A stretch of DNA of 64,000 nucleotides from an uncultured Candidatus Melainabacteria bacterium (GCA_934718085.1 CAKUZL010000002.1:62001-126000); one strand, 5' to 3'. Counted from the first letter of the stretch, positions 9,885 through 19,236 are shown. Translations and numbers: made by a program. The notes: generated by a model from the letters alone, not told the origin.

Positions 9885-10715
9885 TTACATATCAAGTCCT
9901 ATATCGACGGTCTTTACGCCCGCGTGGATTGCGCTTGTCGAAATGACGTCCGGATTTAACGCCGCAATTTCCGCAATCGTGTCCAAAGTTACGCCTCCGC
10001 TGACTTCACATATCGCGCGTCCGTTTACGATTTCAAGCGATTTTTTGATTTCGTCGTTCGTCATATTGTCGAACATTATTATGTCCGCGCCCGCTTTTAC
10101 GGCTTCTTCGACCTGAACAACGGTGTCGCATTCGACTTCGATTTTATGAGCGTGCGAAAGTTGCGCCTTAACGGCTTCAACGGCTTTTGTTAACGAACCC
10201 GCGTATTTGATGTGGTTGTCCTTGACCATTGCGCAATCGCTCGTCGTAAATCTGTGAGGGCAGCCTCCGCCCGTCTTTACGGAGTATTTTTCAAACATTC
10301 TGAATCCCGGGGTCGTTTTTCTCGTATCCGCAAGTTTTACTTTCGGGTTGTTCATTGCCTTCACGTATTTTGCGGTTTTCGTAGCGATTCCGCTCATCCT
10401 TTGAAGGTAGTTCAAAGCCGTTCTTTCTCCCGTCAAAACGCATTTTGCGGGACCTTCGATTATAGCCGCGGTTTCCCCGGCTTTCATAAAATCGCCGTCC
10501 TTGGCGCAGAGCTCTACTTTTGCGTCTTTAGACAAAATTTCGAACACTTTTTTCGCGACTTCGAGTCCGCAAATCACGCAGTCCTTTCGGACGTTCATTT
10601 TTGCCTTGATAATCGTGTCGTTTTTGACCAGCGTCTGAGTCGTGACGTCGCCGAAAGGCACATCTTCCTTCAACGCGTTTTTTATGTGATCTTCAATCAT
10701 AAAGTCGTTAAGCAT
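9885..10715 (-). CDS. nadC: Nicotinate-nucleotide pyrophosphorylase (quinolinate phosphoribosyltransferase)
   Basis: 276 residues. NadC makes nicotinate mononucleotide from quinolinate and PRPP in de novo NAD synthesis. Characteristic stretches are EDVPFGDVTTQTL, GERTALNYLQRMSGIAT, LADTRKTTPGFR, KTGGGCPHRF, VKDNHI, VEVEC-type EVECDTV, DIIMFDNM and ICEVSGGVTL. It overlaps the nadB 3' end by 8 bases and its stop lies one base before the nanE ATG, so translation of the whole run is likely coupled. Confidence 0.96.
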   Translation of the reverse strand: MLNDFMIEDHIKNALKEDVPFGDVTTQTLVKNDTIIKAKMNVRKDCVICGLEVAKKVFEILSKDAKVELCAKDGDFMKAGETAAIIEGPAKCVLTGERTALNYLQRMSGIATKTAKYVKAMNNPKVKLADTRKTTPGFRMFEKYSVKTGGGCPHRFTTSDCAMVKDNHIKYAGSLTKAVEAVKAQLSHAHKIEVECDTVVQVEEAVKAGADIIMFDNMTNDEIKKSLEIVNGRAICEVSGGVTLDTIAEIAALNPDVISTSAIHAGVKTVDIGLDM

Positions 10716-12300
10716 AACAAATCTCCGTTTCGTATTTGGAAAGCGAGTAATGAACGGGCTTTTCGTCTTTTTGCGGGTAGTCCGCGCGATAGTGTCCGCC
10801 TCGCGATTCTTTTCTTTTTAATGCCGATTTTACAATCAAATCGGCGCATATCAGCATATTCCGAAAATCGTATTCTTCGCTTGTCGAATATTTTTCTTCG
10901 TAAAAATCTTCCGACAACTTTTCGATATCCTTTAAAGCCGCTTCCAATCCCTCTTTATCTCGAATTATTCCGACATTTTTGCTCATCGTGCGTTTAAGTT
11001 CGTTTTTAAGTTCTTTTATGTCAAAATTCTTGTTTTTGCAGGGTTTATCGTATTTTTCGATAATTTTTTTTATGTTTTCGTCTTCGAATGCGGTTGAATT
11101 GTCGGGGAAAACCGTCGAATTCAGGTGTTTTGCGGCGCAGCTTGCGCAAACGACGCATTCGAGCAACGAGTTGCTTGCAAGTCTGTTTGCCCCGTGAAGT
11201 CCCGTGTTTGCGACTTCTCCGACGGCAAGAAGGTTCGGAACCGACGTTATTCCCGAAATGTCGGTTTTTACGCCGCCCATCATGTAGTGCGCGGCGGGGC
11301 TTGTCGGGATTCTTTCCGTTGTCGGGTCGATGCCGTTTTCGAGGCATTTTGCGTTAATCGTCGGAAATCGTTTCAAAAATTTTTCGCGTCCGATTAAGGT
11401 CGTGTCGAGGTAAACCTGCCCGTGAAGCTTGGTTTCGTTGTAAACCGCGCGGGAAACGATGTCTCTCGAAGCCAAATCGCGTCTTTCGTCGTATTTTTGC
11501 ATAAACGGAATTCCGTCCTTGTCGGTCAGGCGCGCGCCTTCTCCGCGAAGGGCTTCGGACAACAAAAACATATTTTCGCGGTTTTTTGCCTTAAACGCGG
11601 TCGGGTGAAACTGGACGAATTCCATATCCCGAACTACCGCTCCCGCTCTGAACGCAAGCGCAATTCCGTCTCCGGTCGAGGTTAACGGATTGGTCGTATG
11701 CTCGTAAAGTTGCCCCGTTCCTCCCGTTGCCAAAATTACCGCGGACGATTTTACGGCAATGTATTTCCCGTCTTTTAAAACAATCACGCCTCGGCAATTT
11801 CCGTTGGAATCGGTCAAAAGCTCTACCGCGGGGGCGTTTTCCCATATTGTTATATTATCCGCTTCGACGGCTCTTTTTATCAGAGCCTGCTCGATGTGCA
11901 ATCCCGTTGCGTCTCCGCCGGCGTGCAAAATTCTTCGAACCCGATGTGCGCCTTCCAGCGTGAGTTTAGGGTTTCCGTTTTCGTCGGTGTCAAAATCCAC
12001 TCCGACTTTGAACAAATCTTTTATAACTTCGTCCGAATACTCGGAAATGTTTGTCGCAACAGCTTTATCGGTCAGTCCGTCTCCCGACCTCATCGTGTCG
12101 CCGACGTGAGTTTCCACCGAATCGTCCGTATTCTCTTTCAAAACTCCGACAATACCGCCCTGGGCGTATTTTGACGATGATTCCGCCGTTTCCGTTTTGG
12201 TTACGACCAGAATTCTTTTGTTTCGGTCAATCTTTAATGCCGCATAAAGTCCCGCGGAACCGCTTCCGACTACCGTAAAATCAAATTCCGAAGTTTCCAT
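10708..12300 (-). CDS. nadB: L-aspartate oxidase
   Basis: 530 residues of the FAD-dependent fumarate-reductase/succinate-dehydrogenase family. The N-terminal FAD motif is GSGSAGLYAA. SSSKYAQGG, HVGDTMRSGDGL, the HTTNPLTSTGDG region, FVQFHPTAF and SEALRGEGARL are NadB signatures. The C-terminal helical domain ends with SRGGHYRADYP. The enzyme makes iminoaspartate for quinolinate synthase; nadA is not in the window. GAGGA lies about 9 nt before the ATG. It is the first gene of the nadB-nadC-nanE-ROK run. Confidence 0.96.
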   Translation of the reverse strand: METSEFDFTVVGSGSAGLYAALKIDRNKRILVVTKTETAESSSKYAQGGIVGVLKENTDDSVETHVGDTMRSGDGLTDKAVATNISEYSDEVIKDLFKVGVDFDTDENGNPKLTLEGAHRVRRILHAGGDATGLHIEQALIKRAVEADNITIWENAPAVELLTDSNGNCRGVIVLKDGKYIAVKSSAVILATGGTGQLYEHTTNPLTSTGDGIALAFRAGAVVRDMEFVQFHPTAFKAKNRENMFLLSEALRGEGARLTDKDGIPFMQKYDERRDLASRDIVSRAVYNETKLHGQVYLDTTLIGREKFLKRFPTINAKCLENGIDPTTERIPTSPAAHYMMGGVKTDISGITSVPNLLAVGEVANTGLHGANRLASNSLLECVVCASCAAKHLNSTVFPDNSTAFEDENIKKIIEKYDKPCKNKNFDIKELKNELKRTMSKNVGIIRDKEGLEAALKDIEKLSEDFYEEKYSTSEEYDFRNMLICADLIVKSALKRKESRGGHYRADYPQKDEKPVHYSLSKYETEICYA

Positions 12301-12363
12301 TTTAGAAAATCCTCTTTTATCTTCGTCTTATCGTGATTTTACGACCAACAAATCCTAATTACA

Positions 12364-12389
12364 AGAGGGGCGGTTTTTCCCGTCCCTCT
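12364..12389 (-). terminator. Possible terminator hairpin before nadB
   Basis: On the minus strand AGAGGGACGG and CCGCCCCTCT can pair with one A-C mismatch around a GAAAAA loop, just after the stop of the 12395-16093 gene. The T-run after the stem is poor. Confidence 0.35.
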
Positions 12390-12394
12390 CGTTG

Positions 12395-15300
12395 TTATTC
12401 CTCATTTTGTTTCGGTTGCGTGTTGTCGTATGCTTTTTCTGCGGCTTTCAGTCTGGCTTCAATTGCGGTTATAAGTCTTCTTACGTCGTCGTGTTTGATT
12501 CCGCTGTCTTTCATTTTCTCCCATAATGCGTCTTCGTTCTTCGGGTTTTTTGAGTAAAGTACAACTGCCGCCAGTTTGTTCAGCTTTTCGTCGCTGACTT
12601 CTTCTTCCACCCCCGATAAAACGTCGGTGAAATTTTTCATACTCGGGGTGTCTTGAAGTCCTGTTTCTTTTTTCATTGTTTCGTAGTTCGACCATCCCTT
12701 CATTTTTGTGTAAACCGTTGCGTAATCACGCAAAAGCTTGTACAAAATAAGGTCCTCGAATTTGCCTTTTTTGCCTTCCATTCCGGCACTGCTTGAGGTT
12801 TTGTATCCCGAACCGAACGGTCCTCCTATCATATCTAAAAGACCTGTAACATATTCGGAATGTTCCCAATCGTTTTGTTTTATAAAGTCATCACTGCCGT
12901 TCTCTTCATTGAATTTTCGGAAGAACAGTACGGTCTCTTCCGGGTGTTCTCCGTCGTAGTTAGGGCTGCCGCTTTCCAAAAATCCGTTGCGGAAGTCGTT
13001 ACCGGTTGTCGTGCCGAGGGTCCATTGCCATGACTTTCCGCTAAGTACTGTTTCCGCGCTTGAATTAACGGTTTTTAAGTCGGCGTTGTTTTCGAGTTTG
13101 TACGCGGGATGCGCAATCGAAAGCCCTCTCAACGTATAATCCTTGCCGTTTTGTGCAAGTTTGTCTTTGTCCTGTAACATGTCAATCAGAGTCGTGTTCT
13201 TGTCAACGGTTATCGATTTGCATTTTTCGGCAATCAGTTTAAGAAGTTCTTCCAAGTTGTCGGGGATCGCGAGTCTGTGAGTGCTCTTGATGTCATCGGG
13301 TGAATTAAGGTTGTTTTCGGCGTTGATTTTTCTCATGTATTCTCCGAAAAATTCGTCGAAAATCGCTCCGTATTTTTCTCTGATTTGGGCAGCTTCTTCT
13401 TTGTCCGAGTTTATGAGATTGCCGACAGTACGCCCCGCAGGGTCGATTGTTGTATCGACTTTCAAATCGTTGAACAATTTATCGATTTTTTCGTCTTTTT
13501 CGCTGCCGAGCGCTCTGTCCAGGTATTGTTGACCTATTGTTGTCCAATCGTTTCCGACCTGTTCAACAAGCATTATGTTTGAACCCAATCCCGGCGTTTC
13601 GGATTTTGTTCCGTTGCCGACATTTAAAGAACCCAATTTTTCCCTGAGGTCGTCTATGCCCGGGATCAAGCATTTTGTTATGTTGTTTTTTAACGGTTCA
13701 TCGGGGTTTGAGACACCGTTTGCTTCCAAAAATCTCGATAATGCTTGGCTATAGGCTTGTTTTTCCGATTTGGGGTCGTTTTCGACGGGGGCTTTTATTC
13801 CGTAATAAGCCCTGAAAAGCTCCGCGGGAGTGTCGACGATATCGGTGTATTTCTTCAGTTCATCTCCCTTTAATTTTTTCGAGCCCGGGTATTTTGCAGC
13901 GATTGCGCTTGTCTGTCTTAATCCGCTTATGCCTTCTATACCGTCGATATTCGGTTTTTTGCACGTTGTTCCCGTAATCTTTGCGTCGGGCGAATTCAGT
14001 CCGTTCGCTTTCAAAAATTCTTCCAAAGCTTTGTCGTACGCTTTTTTAGCCTCGGGATCGCTTTCTCCCGGGTCTTTAATTCCGTATATTGCCTCAAACG
14101 CTTCTTTTGCGGTATTGCAGCCTTCGGGAACGTTTACGGTTTGGGTTTCTTTGCTTGCGCTTACGCTTGCCGAAACCGACGAAGAACTTCCTCCCGAAGC
14201 CGAGCCCGATACATTCGAGTTTGACGACGAATTTTCAAACGCCGTTCCTTTAAAATAATCTTCGTACTTCCAATCCGGAATTCCCGCGGCGGGGATGTCC
14301 GGAAGAGTCGGCAATGTCGGGTTTGCAAGCGGAGTGTTCGCAATTATATTGTTTATCATCGAACTTCCGTTGCCGTTTTCCGATAACCATTGCGCGTATT
14401 GCATGTTCGGGTTCGACATAGCCGAGCCGTACGCCGATGCCGCAGACATTCTGAGTTGATAGTCGTACGCGTCTTTCAGCGAATACATTTGCTTCGTCAG
14501 GTTTTCTCTCTGACCCGTGAGCATGTTCATTTGTTCGAAAAATGCCCGCTTTTGTTCGTGCGAAAATCCGTCGGAAGTCGCCTTGACGTAAAGATGAAGA
14601 ATGTTTTTGTCAAGATTGTCCACCTGAGTTTGCAAGTCGGTAACCTGACTTCTGTATCCGTTCAGGTCGAAATTGCCGCCCGTTCCCGTTGCGGTGTTGC
14701 CCGAACCGATACCGCTGTTTCCGTTAAAGCCCGGGAGGTTGCCGTTTCCGAACAACGACCCCGGATTGTATCCGCCGGGAATCGTCCGTATAAATCCGCC
14801 TAAATCCGTTGCGGGGTTGACTCCGCCGATATTCGGCACGCCTTGCCCGCCCGGTAAAAACGATGTGTTGTAATTACCGTTCGTACCGTTCGTTCCCGCG
14901 CCGAACAAGCCCGAAAACATGCTCGACATGTTCTGCATTGCCTGCCCCATAAAATATGTTTGCATCGAAGGCGACATTCCTGCCGTAAACGACCCCTGCA
15001 ATGACGAAATGGTATTCGTCAACGTGGAAGCTCTGCTTCCGAGCGACGAAAGTCCGTTCGCGACTTTATCCCAAAATCCGCCCGAATTACCGCCGTTTCC
15101 CGCAGCTCCGCCGTAACCTTGCGCCGCCGAAGGATATCCGCCGCCGCCGGGGTATCCGCCGTAATTTCCGCCGAGTCCGCTTGCGTTTCCCGGGAACCCG
15201 GTTCCCGCCGGGTCGTTTGTCGGGTTGTTGAGCGCATCCGATATCGTGGTCGGAGAAATTCCGAATTCCTCCAACGCCGATTTCCCGGGTGTCGAAGCTC

Positions 15301-16093
15301 CCGTCGCTCCCGGTTTGGAAACGCCGTTTGTTCCGTTTGTTTTGTCTGTACCTTTATTTGCCTGTGTCGAAGGTGTACCGGCTTTGTCCGCGGATTTTGT
15401 TCCGTTTGAAGTTCCGCTTTTGTCCGCACCCGAAGTTTCCGCACTCCGTTTTCCGGGGTACAGACTTTGGGGGCTTTTTTGCGCTTTTGCGGAATCGTTC
15501 CCCGCTGTTCCGGAGGTGCCGTTTTCTGCACCTGACGTATTTACGGGCTTATCCGCCGCAACTTCGCCGTTTGCCGAAGTTGTTCCGTTTCCCGCACCCG
15601 GAACTGCATTTCGCCCGAATGCTTTCGCATTTCCCGCACCGGTGTCCGTGTCGACGGGATTAATCACTATTCCTCCCGTTGTTGCATAACGTAATCCTTC
15701 GGTCAAATTGTCCGTATCAGTACTGACGGCGTTTATCGCTTCTTCCGCGGCATTGAGCAAAACCTTCAAATCCGCGGCATTGAATACTCCGTCATTCTTC
15801 TCCTTGGATATGTTCGCAAAATCCAAACTTTCTTTCTTCGAAATTATATCGTCGCCGTCGGTGTTCGCAGTTTTGAACAACGCCGTCGCCTGATCTTCCG
15901 AAATACCGTATCCTTTCAGCTTTTCGACAAATTCTTCCTTATTCTTGCCTTCAAGTTCCGAAGCAAAAATTTCTATATTTTTCGCATTTTCAAGCGCTTT
16001 GTCAAATCCTCCTTTTTTAGACAAAGCTTGAGCGTCCCTTAAATCAAGGTCCTTTCTCGTTCTGAAAAAATTTTTGCTTATGTTGTCCGGCAT
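12395..16093 (-). CDS. Large EF-hand / Gly-Asn-rich protein with two internal repeats
   Basis: 1232 residues, family not recognised. The N-terminus is helical. It holds a full EF-hand loop at residues 77-88 (NTDGDDIISKKE) followed by a degenerate partner loop at about 97-108 (acidic residue and G102 kept). Residues about 150-280 are Ala/Gly/Thr/Pro/Asn-rich with many GTNGT-like words. Residues about 280-480 are strongly Gly-rich. A helical part follows. Two related segments at about 645-710 and 747-815 each contain a YGIK(D/A)P core, an AY.(K/Q)AL..FL.ANG helix, NPD/SPD and a closing P-x-IDG/IDD. They faintly resemble expanded LysM modules. No signal peptide or membrane helix is clear. ATG at 16093 has only a weak ribosome site. 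An extracellular or cell-envelope structural role is a guess. Confidence 0.85.
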   Translation of the reverse strand: MPDNISKNFFRTRKDLDLRDAQALSKKGGFDKALENAKNIEIFASELEGKNKEEFVEKLKGYGISEDQATALFKTANTDGDDIISKKESLDFANISKEKNDGVFNAADLKVLLNAAEEAINAVSTDTDNLTEGLRYATTGGIVINPVDTDTGAGNAKAFGRNAVPGAGNGTTSANGEVAADKPVNTSGAENGTSGTAGNDSAKAQKSPQSLYPGKRSAETSGADKSGTSNGTKSADKAGTPSTQANKGTDKTNGTNGVSKPGATGASTPGKSALEEFGISPTTISDALNNPTNDPAGTGFPGNASGLGGNYGGYPGGGGYPSAAQGYGGAAGNGGNSGGFWDKVANGLSSLGSRASTLTNTISSLQGSFTAGMSPSMQTYFMGQAMQNMSSMFSGLFGAGTNGTNGNYNTSFLPGGQGVPNIGGVNPATDLGGFIRTIPGGYNPGSLFGNGNLPGFNGNSGIGSGNTATGTGGNFDLNGYRSQVTDLQTQVDNLDKNILHLYVKATSDGFSHEQKRAFFEQMNMLTGQRENLTKQMYSLKDAYDYQLRMSAASAYGSAMSNPNMQYAQWLSENGNGSSMINNIIANTPLANPTLPTLPDIPAAGIPDWKYEDYFKGTAFENSSSNSNVSGSASGGSSSSVSASVSASKETQTVNVPEGCNTAKEAFEAIYGIKDPGESDPEAKKAYDKALEEFLKANGLNSPDAKITGTTCKKPNIDGIEGISGLRQTSAIAAKYPGSKKLKGDELKKYTDIVDTPAELFRAYYGIKAPVENDPKSEKQAYSQALSRFLEANGVSNPDEPLKNNITKCLIPGIDDLREKLGSLNVGNGTKSETPGLGSNIMLVEQVGNDWTTIGQQYLDRALGSEKDEKIDKLFNDLKVDTTIDPAGRTVGNLINSDKEEAAQIREKYGAIFDEFFGEYMRKINAENNLNSPDDIKSTHRLAIPDNLEELLKLIAEKCKSITVDKNTTLIDMLQDKDKLAQNGKDYTLRGLSIAHPAYKLENNADLKTVNSSAETVLSGKSWQWTLGTTTGNDFRNGFLESGSPNYDGEHPEETVLFFRKFNEENGSDDFIKQNDWEHSEYVTGLLDMIGGPFGSGYKTSSSAGMEGKKGKFEDLILYKLLRDYATVYTKMKGWSNYETMKKETGLQDTPSMKNFTDVLSGVEEEVSDEKLNKLAAVVLYSKNPKNEDALWEKMKDSGIKHDDVRRLITAIEARLKAAEKAYDNTQPKQNEE

Positions 16094-16231
16094 GTCTTTC
16101 TTACTGTACCTTTCACCTTTTTACATGTCTCATGTCGGCTGAAAACCATGTCAACTTTAACTTTTGACATATTCTCGGTGATTGTTGTTACAAATGTTTA
16201 CAAAATATATTATATCGAAAAATTAATTTTT

Positions 16232-16240
16232 TGTTAAAAT
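16232..16240 (+). promoter_or_regulatory. Extended -10 candidate for groES-groEL
   Basis: TGT directly precedes TAAAAT (16235-16240), an extended -10 form. This would give a leader of roughly 60 nt. No -35 box with good spacing and no CIRCE operator are visible. Confidence 0.4.
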
Positions 16241-16276
16241 AACCGTTTTTTTTCGAAATCCGGTATTTAATGTTCT

Positions 16277-16287
16277 TGTGAACAAAA
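16277..16287 (+). promoter_or_regulatory. TGTGAACAAAA element shared with hsp20
   Basis: TGTGAACAAAA ends 19 nt before the groES ATG. The same 11 bases end 17 nt before the hsp20 ATG (42149-42159). Here it is the right part of an inverted repeat, TGTTC-TTGT-GAACA (16271-16284). Confidence 0.45.
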
Positions 16288-16306
16288 GAGAAAGAAGGAG
16301 AAAATT

Positions 16307-16594
16307 ATGAGTATCAGACCTTTGTTCGATAAAATCGTTATCAAAGTCATTGAAGAAGCGGAACAAACCCAAGGCGGTATTTTTATTCCCGACAGCGCAA
16401 AAGAAAAACCTCAAAAAGGTGAAGTCGTTGCCGTAGGACCCGGAAAAACTTTGGACTCCGGCGAAAGAGAACCCCTTGACGTCAAAGTCGGTGAAATCGT
16501 TCTTTACGCAAAATACGCGGGCAACGATATCAAAATCGACAACACCGAATACAAAATTCTCAGTGTAAGAGACGTTTTGGGCGTTTTGGAATAG
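16307..16594 (+). CDS. groES: Co-chaperonin GroES
   Basis: 95 residues, the full length of Cpn10. SIRPLFDKIVIKV at the start, the mobile loop region EEAEQTQGGIFIPDSAKEKPQ, GEVVAVGPGK, and KVGEIVLYAKYAGNDIKID towards the end are all typical. It caps GroEL in the cytoplasmic folding chamber. A strong ribosome site (agaaggaga, about 16293-16301) precedes the ATG. groEL follows after 37 bases with its own ribosome site (aaggag). Confidence 0.98.
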   Translation: MSIRPLFDKIVIKVIEEAEQTQGGIFIPDSAKEKPQKGEVVAVGPGKTLDSGEREPLDVKVGEIVLYAKYAGNDIKIDNTEYKILSVRDVLGVLE

Positions 16595-16631
16595 TTCACA
16601 TTAAATATATTATCATGTAAGGAGTTATAAC

Positions 16632-18284
16632 ATGGCTAAAAGAATCGTATTTAACGAAGACGCAAGAAAAGCTCTTCTCAGAGGCATAGACGCGGTTGCC
16701 GATACCGTAAAAGTTACGCTCGGACCTAAAGGCAGAAACGTAATTCTCGAAAAGAAATTCGGCGCACCTCAAATCGTCAACGACGGCGTTACCATTGCGA
16801 AAGAAATCGAACTCGAAGACGGTCTCGAAAATTCGGGTGCTCAACTTTTGAAGGAAGTTTCCTCGAAAACCAACGACGTTGCAGGTGACGGAACAACCAC
16901 CGCAAGCGTTTTGGCTCAAGCTATCGTAAGAGAAGGTTTGAGAAACCTTACCGCGGGAGCAAATCCGATGTGCATTAAAAGAGGCATGGACAAAGGTGTT
17001 TCCGAAGCCGTCGAAGCAATCAAAAAAATGTCGACTCCCGTAGATTCCAAAGAAAAGGCTGCTCAAGTAGCAAGTATTTCGGCAGGAAACGACAAGTCGG
17101 TCGGTGAACTTATCGCGGACGCTATGGAAAAAGTCGGCAAAGACGGTGTTATCACGGTCGAAGAATCGAAATCAATCGGAACAAACCTCAAATTGGTCGA
17201 AGGTATGCAGTTCGACAAAGGTTATATCTCACCTTATTTTGTTACCGATGCGGAAAGAATGGAAGCAACTTTGGAAGATGCATACGTTCTTTGCGTAAAC
17301 AAGAAAATCAACCTCATCACCGACCTCGTTCCCGTTTTGGAACAAGTTGCGCGTGACGGACGTTCGTTGTTGTTGATTGCCGAAGATGTTGAAGGTGAAG
17401 CTCTCGCAACTTTGGTTGTAAACACGATGAGAAAAGTTTTGAGAGCCGTTGCGGTAAAAGCTCCGGGCTTCGGCGACAGAAGAAAAGCAATGCTCGAAGA
17501 TATTGCAATTTTGACCGGCGGACAAATGTTCACGGAAGAACTCGGAATCAAGCTTGAAAACGTTACCGTTCAAATGCTCGGACAAGCAAAAAGAGTTACC
17601 GTTACCAAAGACACCACGACAATCGTTGTCGGCGACGATACAAAAGCTGCCGTTGCGGAAAGAGTTAAACTCATCAAACGTCAAATCGAAATGTCCGACA
17701 GCGAATACGACAAAGAAAAACTTCAAGAAAGACTCGCAAAACTTTCGGGCGGCGTTGCCGTTATCGAAGTCGGTGCGGCTTCCGAAGTCGAACTTAAAGA
17801 AAGAAAGCTCAGAATCGAAGATGCTCTGAACGCAACAAGAGCCGCAAAAGAAGAAGGTATCGTTCCGGGCGGCGGAGTTGCTCTTATCAGAGTCGAACAA
17901 GCTTTGAGAGAAAAACTCGACACCTTGAACTATGCTACCGATGACGAAAAAATCGGTTTCAGAATCATGCTCGACTCGTTGCACATTCCTCTTAAACAAA
18001 TCGCGGATAATGCGGGCAAAAAAGGCGAAGTCGTTGTCGAAACCGTTAAAAAACTTCCTCAAAACGAAGGCTACGACGCGATGAACGATACTTACACCGA
18101 TATGATTAAGGCCGGTATCGTTGACCCTGCGAAAGTTACCAGAAGCGCTTTGGAAAACGCGGTTTCGGTTGCATCGATGCTCCTCACGACGGAAGCTGCC
18201 GTTGTCGATGTTCCCGAAAAGAAAGGTTGCGGTTCCGCGGCACCCGATATGTCTGCAATGGGCGGAATGGGCGGCATGATGTAA
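16632..18284 (+). CDS. groL: Chaperonin GroEL
   Basis: 550 residues, full length. ATP-site and family motifs are present: KVTLGPKGRNV, NDGVTIAKEI, AGDGTTTASVLAQ, the VVEDVEGEAL-like LIAEDVEGEALATL, KAPGFGDRRK, and GGVAVIEVGA. The tail is the usual Gly-Met-rich one (MSAMGGMGGMM). It folds client proteins with GroES. The pair forms a two-gene operon ended by a strong terminator at 18310-18346. Codon use is visibly biased (AGA arginine, AAA lysine, CTC/CTT leucine), as expected for a highly expressed gene. Confidence 0.98.
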   Translation: MAKRIVFNEDARKALLRGIDAVADTVKVTLGPKGRNVILEKKFGAPQIVNDGVTIAKEIELEDGLENSGAQLLKEVSSKTNDVAGDGTTTASVLAQAIVREGLRNLTAGANPMCIKRGMDKGVSEAVEAIKKMSTPVDSKEKAAQVASISAGNDKSVGELIADAMEKVGKDGVITVEESKSIGTNLKLVEGMQFDKGYISPYFVTDAERMEATLEDAYVLCVNKKINLITDLVPVLEQVARDGRSLLLIAEDVEGEALATLVVNTMRKVLRAVAVKAPGFGDRRKAMLEDIAILTGGQMFTEELGIKLENVTVQMLGQAKRVTVTKDTTTIVVGDDTKAAVAERVKLIKRQIEMSDSEYDKEKLQERLAKLSGGVAVIEVGAASEVELKERKLRIEDALNATRAAKEEGIVPGGGVALIRVEQALREKLDTLNYATDDEKIGFRIMLDSLHIPLKQIADNAGKKGEVVVETVKKLPQNEGYDAMNDTYTDMIKAGIVDPAKVTRSALENAVSVASMLLTTEAAVVDVPEKKGCGSAAPDMSAMGGMGGMM

Positions 18285-18309
18285 TCTCACGCTCAAGATT
18301 TTCGAAAAA

Positions 18310-18346
18310 GTCGTTTCCTTTATCGGAAACGGCTTTTTTGTTTTTT
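18310..18346 (+). terminator. Terminator of groES-groEL
   Basis: GTCGTTTCC and GGAAACGGC pair over nine positions (one G-U) around a 6-nt loop and are followed by a long T-run. Confidence 0.9.
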
Positions 18347-18562
18347 ACGATTGCCCGAAAATGCCGTAAGCTCGTAAATATAAGGGGCTTGGATGATTTC
18401 GAAAGAGTGTTCTTGACGGTGTTTTTCATTTTTTTGTAAAATTGTCGGTCGCAAATATCCCTCTTTGTGCCGGTAAAAACGCCTGTTTATAAGCTTTTTG
18501 ATGTTGTTATGCTTTCATATAAAGATTATATTAAGGAATCGAGGTTTTATTATTTTTTGGTT

Positions 18563-18568
18563 TATAAT
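18563..18568 (+). promoter_or_regulatory. -10 box of the small HEAT-like gene
   Basis: A perfect TATAAT lies 30 nt before the ATG at 18599. A matching -35 box is not clear. Confidence 0.5.
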
Positions 18569-18598
18569 TCAAATATAGAAAACGGAAGGATTATAAAG

Positions 18599-18889
18599 AT
18601 GACACCTGCAAAATCAGTCGAATATTTTTTGGAACAATTAAAAACGGCAGATAATAAAAGTAAAAACGAAATCGAAAATTCGCTCGTTCAAATCGGTAAC
18701 GACGCGGTTCCGGGCTTGGTCAGCAAACTCTCTTCGGTCACCGGCACCGTCAGAGGCATCGTTGCAATGACCTTAATCAGAATCGGCGAACCTTCCGTTG
18801 CGTACCTCAAAAAAGCCGCAGCGAAAGATAAAAACCTCGAATGGGTTGCCAAATACCTTATTACCGAAATCAACGGCGCGGCAGCTTAG
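18599..18889 (+). CDS. Small HEAT-repeat-like protein
   Basis: 96 residues from the ATG at 18599, chosen because GGAAGGA lies 9 nt upstream; a longer in-frame extension would run through the -10 box and is unlikely. The protein has paired helices of HEAT type (DAVPGLVSKLSSVTGTVRG, then IVAMTLIRIGEPSVAYLKK), with the conserved IG..AVP..I and RIG..S/A pattern. Such proteins usually act as binding scaffolds. The function is unknown. The gene is monocistronic, ended by a terminator at 18926-18956. Confidence 0.8.
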   Translation: MTPAKSVEYFLEQLKTADNKSKNEIENSLVQIGNDAVPGLVSKLSSVTGTVRGIVAMTLIRIGEPSVAYLKKAAAKDKNLEWVAKYLITEINGAAA

Positions 18890-18925
18890 TTAAGGTTTAT
18901 AAAAAATTTATTTTGCAAAAATCAT

Positions 18926-18956
18926 AAATTCGGGCATTTCTGTCCGAATTTTTTTT
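18926..18956 (+). terminator. Terminator after the small HEAT-like gene
   Basis: AAATTCGGGC pairs with GTCCGAATTT (one G-U) around a 6-nt loop, then a T-run. Confidence 0.85.
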
Positions 18957-19173
18957 GCCCCTTTGCCCTTTTGTGTCTTTAGCTCGGACAAAGTTTTGTC
19001 GATATTCGACGTAAAAACGATTTTATTTCCGATACGGTCAAGTCGACGAAGAACCGGATTTTATTAAACCAAATACTGTCAATGCGGCGCAATTTTTTAT
19101 ACATTGTCGTTTTTGAAACGGATTTTATCTGATTCTGTGGTCGACTGGCGGGCATGTTTTTCGTATTAACGGC

Positions 19174-19195
19174 AAAACTCCCGCCGGGGGCGGGG
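19174..19195 (-). terminator. Candidate terminator of the 19237-19542 gene
   Basis: On the minus strand CCCGCC-CCC-GGCGGG is followed by AGTTTTG, about 40 nt after the stop codon. Confidence 0.45.
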
Positions 19196-19236
19196 TTGCT
19201 TGATTTTTCGAATAATTTTCAAAACGGGATTTTTCC

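Larger units (their letters stand above)
18890..19236. other. Intergenic region with terminator and GC-rich hairpin
   Basis: It holds the terminator of the upstream gene (18926-18956) and, near its right end, a GC-rich hairpin that may end the minus-strand gene at 19237. I see no gene in between. Confidence 0.6.

Noticed and set aside
16271..16284. TGTTC-TTGT-GAACA as a CIRCE operator
   Set aside because: CIRCE has TTAGCACTC arms with a 9-nt spacer; this repeat is shorter and unrelated.
18467..18598. Longer start of the small HEAT-like gene
   Set aside because: The extension crosses the TATAAT promoter box and lacks a ribosome site; ATG 18599 has GGAAGGA.
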